Assembly: GCA_029204225.1 (NCBI GenBank)
Contig: MU832121.1
Location: forward strand, 1-64,000
Direction of reading: 5' to 3'
From: Diphasiastrum complanatum
Lineage: Eukaryota; Streptophyta; Lycopodiopsida; Lycopodiales; Lycopodiaceae
DNA: 64,000 nucleotides
The notes beneath the pieces were generated by a model. That model was not told the DNA's origin and made no database searches. It saw only the letters and a program-made list of their open reading frames with translations. Each line of letters begins with the position of its first letter. The first letter of the stretch is position 1. Both the position numbers and the translations under genes were made by a program. Below, one piece after another: positions 58,201 through 64,000 of the stretch.

Positions 58201-59290
58201 AGTTCTTGATGGGCAGATTTGTCAGGATCTTGAAAAAACTCAGTTTTTTTGGCATGTTTTGGCACGTTTTCTTAGATATTTCTAGATCTAACCATTGGAT
58301 CTTCACAAAAATTTCACAGTGGCCAGATCTTGGTTATATCTACTTAAGAAACTCTTTGCAAAGGTTACTTCCTAGCAGGTCTCAAAAACTCATAGAAAAA
58401 GTGCATTTTTTTGGTGTTTTTTTGCAAAATTTTAAGATTTTCTGAGAACAAACCATTGCAGATTGGTAAGAACTTGTATCTCAGTTAGATTCACCTACTC
58501 ACTAAGCTGCAAGAGCTACTTCTCAAGGAAACTCAAAAAATCTTGAAAAAAGTGCATTTTGTTGGGGTGTTTTTGTAAGATTTTAAGATTTTCTGGGAAA
58601 AAACCCTCGCAGATTGGCATAAACTTGTATCTTAGTCAGATTCAGCTGCCTACCAAGCTGCAAGAGTTACTTCCCAAGGAAAATCAAGAAATCTTGAAAA
58701 AAGTGCATTTTTTTGGGGTTTCTTTTGCAAAATTTTAAGATTTTCTGGTAACAAACCCTTTCAGACTAATATGCACTTGTATCTCAGTCAGAGCTGCTCA
58801 CCAAGATGCAAGGGTTACTTATCATGGAAACTCAAAAAATCTTGAAAAAAGTGTATTTTTTTGGGGTTGTTTCGCAAAATTTTAAGATTTTCTGGGAACA
58901 AACCCTCACAGACTAACATGCCATTGTATCTTAGTCAGATTCAGCTGTTCACCAGTTACTTCCCAAGGAAACTCAAAAAATCTTTAAAAAAGTGCATTTT
59001 TTTGGTGTTTTTTTTGCAAAATTTTAGGATTTTCTGGCAAAAAACCCTTGCAGACTGGTATGCACTTGTATCTTAGTCAGATTCAGCTGCTCACCAAGCT
59101 GCAAGAGTTACTTCCCTAGGAAACTCAAAAAATCTTGAAAAAATTGTATTTTTTGGGGGTTTTTTGGCCAAATTTTGAGATTTTCTGGGAACTAATCTTT
59201 GCAAGCTGGTATGTGCTTGTATCTGAGTCAGATCCACTTGCTTACCAAGCTGCGAGAGTTACTTCCCAGGGAAACTAAAAAATTTGTTGT
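58201..59290. repeat. About 150-bp tandem repeat in the D leader
   Basis: The landmark AGATTTTCTG recurs near 58435, 58586, 58738, 58885, 59027 and 59175, 140-152 bases apart. It sits in units that also contain GTGCATTTTTTTGG, a CTTGTATCTTAGTCAG-like block and TTACTTCCCAAGGAAACTC. About six or seven diverged copies. Confidence 0.85.
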
Positions 59291-59570
59291 CTGAGAAGGT
59301 TCTAGGCCACTTTTTGCTCTTGGGAACCTTCACAGGGGCACTTTTTTTGGGATCTTACTCTCACTGACTTCTCTGTGTCCTCGTATCAGTGAGATGGAAC
59401 TTCAGAGAGCTCTGTGAAGATTACTTCCCAAGGAAACTCAAAAATTTGTTGTTTGAGAAGGTTCTAGGCCATTTTTTGCTGTTGGGAACCTTCACAGGGG
59501 CACTTTTTTTGGGATCTAACTCTCGCAGACTTCTTTGTGTGGAACTTCAGAGAGCTCTGCGAAGGTTAGT
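59291..59570. repeat. Second tandem repeat in the D leader
   Basis: About two copies of a ~185-base unit with GAGAAGGTTCTAGGCC and TTCACAGGGGCACTTTTTTT. It shares the TTACTTCCCAAGGAAACTC block with the array on its left. Confidence 0.75.
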
Positions 59571-60076
59571 TTTGAGTTTTGATTTTTTTTTTTTGATTTT
59601 TACAAAGGATTTTCGATTTTTTTTTGGGTTTTTCTCTGGTTTTTCAAAATCCGATGGGAACTAACCCTCGCAGGCTTCTATGCAGGTCTGGGACAGTACA
59701 CTGAAGCTGCTGCCAGTCATGCGAAAGTTCAAGCCCACTGGTTTTTGAGAAATCAAAATATGATGACATTTTGCCTCTCTTTTTCCCTCCAAAAACAGAT
59801 TTTGAGCTTCTTTTTTATTTTTATTTTTATGGATTTTATGGATTAATGAAGGGATTGGGTGCTTGGATCTGATCCCCCCACCCCACAATCTCTCCCTACA
59901 GTGCAAACAAACAAAAAAAATCACAAAAAACGACAAAAACTAATACTACTCACACTATTCTACCCCTAAAATCCGATTTTTTTGGTGAAAAAAGAGAAGA
60001 GAGAGAAGAGAAGAGGGAGAGAAAAGAGAGAAGAAGAGAGTGCGAGAAAAACTATGCGGCAAAGCGAGTGTGTGGT

Positions 60077-60096
60077 GCTCCCCGGCAATGGCGCCA
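60077..60096 (-). promoter_or_regulatory. Primer-binding site of element D, tRNA-Asp type
   Basis: The minus strand reads TGGCGCCATTGCCGGGGAGC one base after the 5' LTR. It matches the complement of the plant tRNA-Asp 3' end (TGGCGCCGTTGCCGGGGAG) with one change. Confidence 0.85.
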
Positions 60097-60097
60097 C

Positions 60098-60872
<775 letters not shown>

Positions 60873-61600
60873 TAGTTTTATAAGGTAGGAAATGTGCATA
60901 TTTTGTAAGCCGATCCACCACCACATAGATACCATCATATTCCCCAGTTGTTGTTGGCAAGGAAGGTATAAAATCCATGCTAATACTCGTCCAACGCTGC
61001 ATGGGAATGGATAGCGGATGCAATAAGCCTGGTTGCTTAACATGTTCCACCTTATTCACTTGACAAGGAATACATTCTTGCACGTGCGTGTATATAGCTT
61101 TCTTCATACTAGCCCATTTGAATAGCTTGCGGGTGGTTTGATATGTCTTCAAAATTCCACTATGCCCAGCACTGGGAGATGAGTGTAGCTCATATAACAC
61201 TTGCGGAATGAACTCAGATTTAGAAGCAAGCACAACTCTAGAATTGTCATACAACAATATTTGTCCTTGTTTCCTATAACGGGGATGAACATCTGAGTTG
61301 GAAACTTGAGTTTCCTCCCAAAAATCATTCAAATCTGGATCCTCCATATATTTTGCTTGAATGTCTTTTATCCAATCTGCACTCAACGCAGCTATTGCGG
61401 AGACTGTGCCGAATCTCAGATTTGACCACAAAATTCTGTGCTCTTCCGTTAGAGGATGATCCAAAATTTCGTTTTGATGTTCCGCCAAGTATGCCACATA
61501 TTTCTCTGTAGATTTCGATGATGCATTCATCTGCAAAGACTATTCTCGATAATGCATCTGCAACCACATTGTCCTTTTCTTTTAGATATTCAATGTTAAA
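60873..61600 (-). pseudogene. Chromovirus B integrase N-terminal part
   Basis: Minus strand LKEKDNVVADALSRI (RNase H end), a frameshift, SNLRFGTVSAIAAL, YDNSRVVLASKSEFIPQVLY, the zinc motif HSSPSAGHSGILKTYQTTRK with C-x2-C (ECIPCQ), LHPLSIPMQRWTSISMDFIP (first catalytic Asp), and VVVDRLTKYAHFLPYKT, ending exactly at the D insertion (TAGTT). The protein resumes at 48099. Open for 230 codons at 60844-61536, the last residues of which belong to the D LTR. Confidence 0.9.
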
Positions 61601-61862
61601 ATCATAAGATTGAACCATCTCTTCTGCTTGTCATTCAATTGCTTTTGGCTCAAGAAATATTTCAGACTATGATGGTCACTTTTAATCAAGAATTTAGAAC
61701 CATATAAATAGTGTCGCCATTTCTTAAGAGCATGCACAATTGCCAACATCTCCTTATCATGAGTAGGATATGACGCTTCCTTATCAGTGAGTTTCCTACT
61801 TTCATTAGCAATAACTCCATTTGATTGGCTCAAAATAGCTCCTAGTCGACCACCTACCAGCA
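61601..61862 (-). pseudogene. Chromovirus B RNase H
   Basis: GAILSQSNGVIANESRKLTD, EASYPTHDKEMLAIVHALKK, WRHYLYGSKFLIKSDHHSLK and YFLSQKQLNDKQKRW are gypsy RNase H motifs. Directly upstream the frame turns into gag, so RT and protease have been lost by deletion. Confidence 0.85.
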
Positions 61863-62836
61863 TATTTAGGCTCAATTTTAAGAGCCACCCGCATAGCTTG
61901 ATCGAGATCAGTACAAAAACATGACGCTACATCAGCTCCAACATCTGGCTGCAGTCCTTGTATATACCTTCGTAAGTGATCTGCATCACAGATTGTGGGT
62001 AGTTTAAGAGTTAGACTCCAAAAATCGATATACTCTTGTATTGAACTCTTCTGATGTATCCTTGTCCATCTTTTAAAGTTGTCGTCATCTTGGAATGGTC
62101 TTCTGAAGGTCTCAATATAAGCATTCTTAAATAACGGCCAATTAGTTCATGCATTACATTCCTCTATTGATAACCCATTCTCCCTTCGCCTCCACCATTC
62201 ATAAGCTGCTTCTTCAAAGTGGATCGTAGCGAAAGTGATTTTATCTCGGTCATCTCTATTGAACAGAGTAAAGTAACGATGTAATTTATTTACCCACTCC
62301 TCAATGTCAAGGGTCTTAAAGTTACCATTGAATTTTGGAATGGTTATCTTATCCTTGTACTCCCGAACATCAAAGTGGTTCCGTTGTTCATGAAGTCTCG
62401 TGGAGTGTTGCACTCGTTGTTCAGACATGCCCCTATCAGTTCCAAGTCTGACTGGGTATTCAATATTAGTCTGTAATACTTGTTTTCCCCTATCCATGTC
62501 AATTCTTTGTACATCCTAAGAAGATGTTACATTTTGTGATGGAGACGATAGTCAGAATGATGTAGATGGCTCATTAGATCTCTGATCAGCTCCCGCTAGT
62601 TTGTCTTGCCTACCAGCTAGGCTATGAAACAATTTTGTCCATTTCATCTCATCATCTTGTCGATTTTGTTTCATTTCTTGTCGATCTTGTCTCATTTCTT
62701 GCAACATTGCCACTATCAGATCTTGTGTGGCTTGCATCTTATTTAATATGTTATCTGGCTGGTTTGGAACCTGTAGTTCTTCCATCGTTTCATCAGTAGG
62801 CAAAATATCCACTGTCTGTTTTCCCTTACCACCCAT
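61863..62836 (-). pseudogene. Chromovirus B gag
   Basis: Starts ATG 62836 (MGGKGKQTVDILPTDETMEE) with a Gln-rich helix (MLQEMRQDRQEMKQNRQDDE). After stops near 62550 it continues as FDVREYKDKITIPKFNGNFK, IEEWVNKLHRYFTLFN and FEEAAYEWWRRRENG (gag core, 62147-62400), then broken YIQGLQPDVG and DLDQAMRVALKIEPKYA. No zinc knuckle is left. Confidence 0.8.
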
Positions 62837-63289
62837 TCTAAAGTGTTACAACAGTAATTTGGATAGTCTCGGTGAATTTGTCTTATCGTTCTGAACACTT
62901 TTTGTTTTTAATTCACTGAATTCGGAGCTCAAATAAAAAAGTTACGTAGAGTTAAAGAATGAAAGGTAAGTTGAATTTAGACAACTTAGAATTAAGGGGC
63001 TAAAGAAAAGTGAAAATTGAATTCAATAAATTTTTGGAATCCACAAGACATTCTTGTGCTCAAAGAAGAATAGAAAAGATCTTGAAGATTTTCAAAATTT
63101 AAGACAATTTTCCCTATTACTTCTATGGTGCATTCTGGTGCTCGTGGATGATCTTGGAACCATAATTTTTTTTGAAAAATGTCGGCAAATATTTTTATTA
63201 CCGAGCACGGAGGTGAGGCAATGAGTGGAATATTTTGAGAATAGTAGTGGAAAATATTCTATGGAATATTCTATATGAGACGACTCAAG
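62837..63289. other. Noncoding, 5' side of chromovirus B
   Basis: Should hold the B leader, primer site and 5' LTR, but no copy of the 46531-47067 LTR is seen. The LTR was lost, or the junction with unrelated DNA lies here. Confidence 0.4.
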
Positions 63290-63760
63290 AAGACTAGGAC
63301 AGAGGGAGAGAGAGAAAAGGAGGGCGCTCCTGAAGAGGGAGTGAGAGAAGGTAGGTGACCGAAGGAGGGTAGAGAGAGAATCGGGGAAGAGGGAGTGAGA
63401 GAAGTAGGTAACCGAAGGAGGGTAGAGAGAGAAGAAGGATAACCGAAGGGTAGAGAGAGAATAGGGGTAACTGAAGTAGGGTAGAGAGAGAAGATAGGTG
63501 ACGCAGGAGAGAGAAAGAGGGCGGTAGAGAGGGGAGAGAGGCAAGGTAACCGAAGGAGAGAGAAAGAGGGCGGTAGAGAGAGAAGGTAGGTAACCGATGG
63601 CTTCGTAGAGAGAGGAGGGAGGTAGCCGACGTTTCGTCAACCGATGGCTTCGTATAGAGAGGAGGGAGGTAGCCAACGTCGTGGTAGAGAGAGAGAGAGA
63701 GAGGAGGTGACCGACGTCGGGGGTAGAGAGAGAGCGAAGGTGACCGAAGGAGAGGGAAAA
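63290..63760 (+). repeat. Purine-rich minisatellite
   Basis: About a dozen degenerate units of the type GGTAACCGAAGGAGGGTAGA followed by GAGAGAA, 25-45 bases apart, with a variant GGCTTCGTAGAGAGAGGAGG near 63600-63680. Long open frames across it on both strands are low-complexity artefacts. Confidence 0.85.
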
Positions 63761-63815
63761 ATTCTTGGAAGGATCTTGGTAAGATCCGTCTCCTCACCGC
63801 TTCGTGAGGTGTTGA

Positions 63816-64000
<185 letters not shown>

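Noticed and set aside
58250-59290. CRISPR-like array
   Set aside because: The repeats are ~150 bp, diverged and contiguous, without unique spacers, in eukaryotic DNA.

Overview
This is plant nuclear DNA, almost certainly from a large repeat-rich genome of a seed plant or relative. Three things point that way: an intron-containing MLO-type gene (a plant family), a plant-type calmodulin N-terminus at the right edge, and primer-binding sites matching plant initiator tRNA-Met and tRNA-Asp in LTR retrotransposons. I cannot name the species. Apart from the two host-gene remnants, nearly everything recognisable is transposable-element DNA, mostly decayed.

Layout. 1-2083: nothing recognised except an AG microsatellite. 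2084-4173 (+): the 3' exons of an MLO4/MLO11-like gene with clean GT-AG introns but one frameshift. 4.2-6.2 kb: noncoding, one possible SINE head. 6.25-7.35 kb: decayed Ty1/copia copy related to the intact element at 50-54 kb. 7.5-10.5 kb (-): decayed Ty3/gypsy element (family F). 10.5-31 kb: a scrambled cluster of another Ty3/gypsy family, called G1 here (LTR, canonical gag knuckle, protease, RT, RNase H, integrase, a spacer rich in TTCnnGAA, then an extra ORF), in both orientations, with copia, F-type and other gypsy pieces between. 31.3-33.7 kb: CACTA (En/Spm) TNP2-like transposase remnant. 34.4-46.5 kb: a gypsy-like element (C) whose 5' LTR holds a 1,963-bp solo-LTR-like insert and whose interior holds a 335-bp TRIM-like element with a tRNA-like Pol III promoter in its LTRs.

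46.5-62.8 kb is a nest on the minus strand. Chromovirus B is inserted in the 3' LTR of C. A 12.8-kb element D (LTRs, tRNA-Asp primer site, TSD TAGTT, gag only) is inserted in the integrase of B. An intact young copia element E (TSD CTCAG, two 653-bp LTRs differing at about two sites, one 1,316-codon ORF) is inserted in the gag-like ORF of D. The right edge carries a purine-rich minisatellite and then an intronless, frameshifted calmodulin 5' end.

How the parts relate. Element E is the only one that looks capable of its own transposition. D has no pol of its own; its unusual double zinc knuckle matches family F, a plausible source of enzymes in trans. The best candidates for undescribed biology are the TRIM with a tRNA-like promoter, and the G1 arrangement of 11-bp-phased TTCnnGAA palindromes ahead of an extra ORF.
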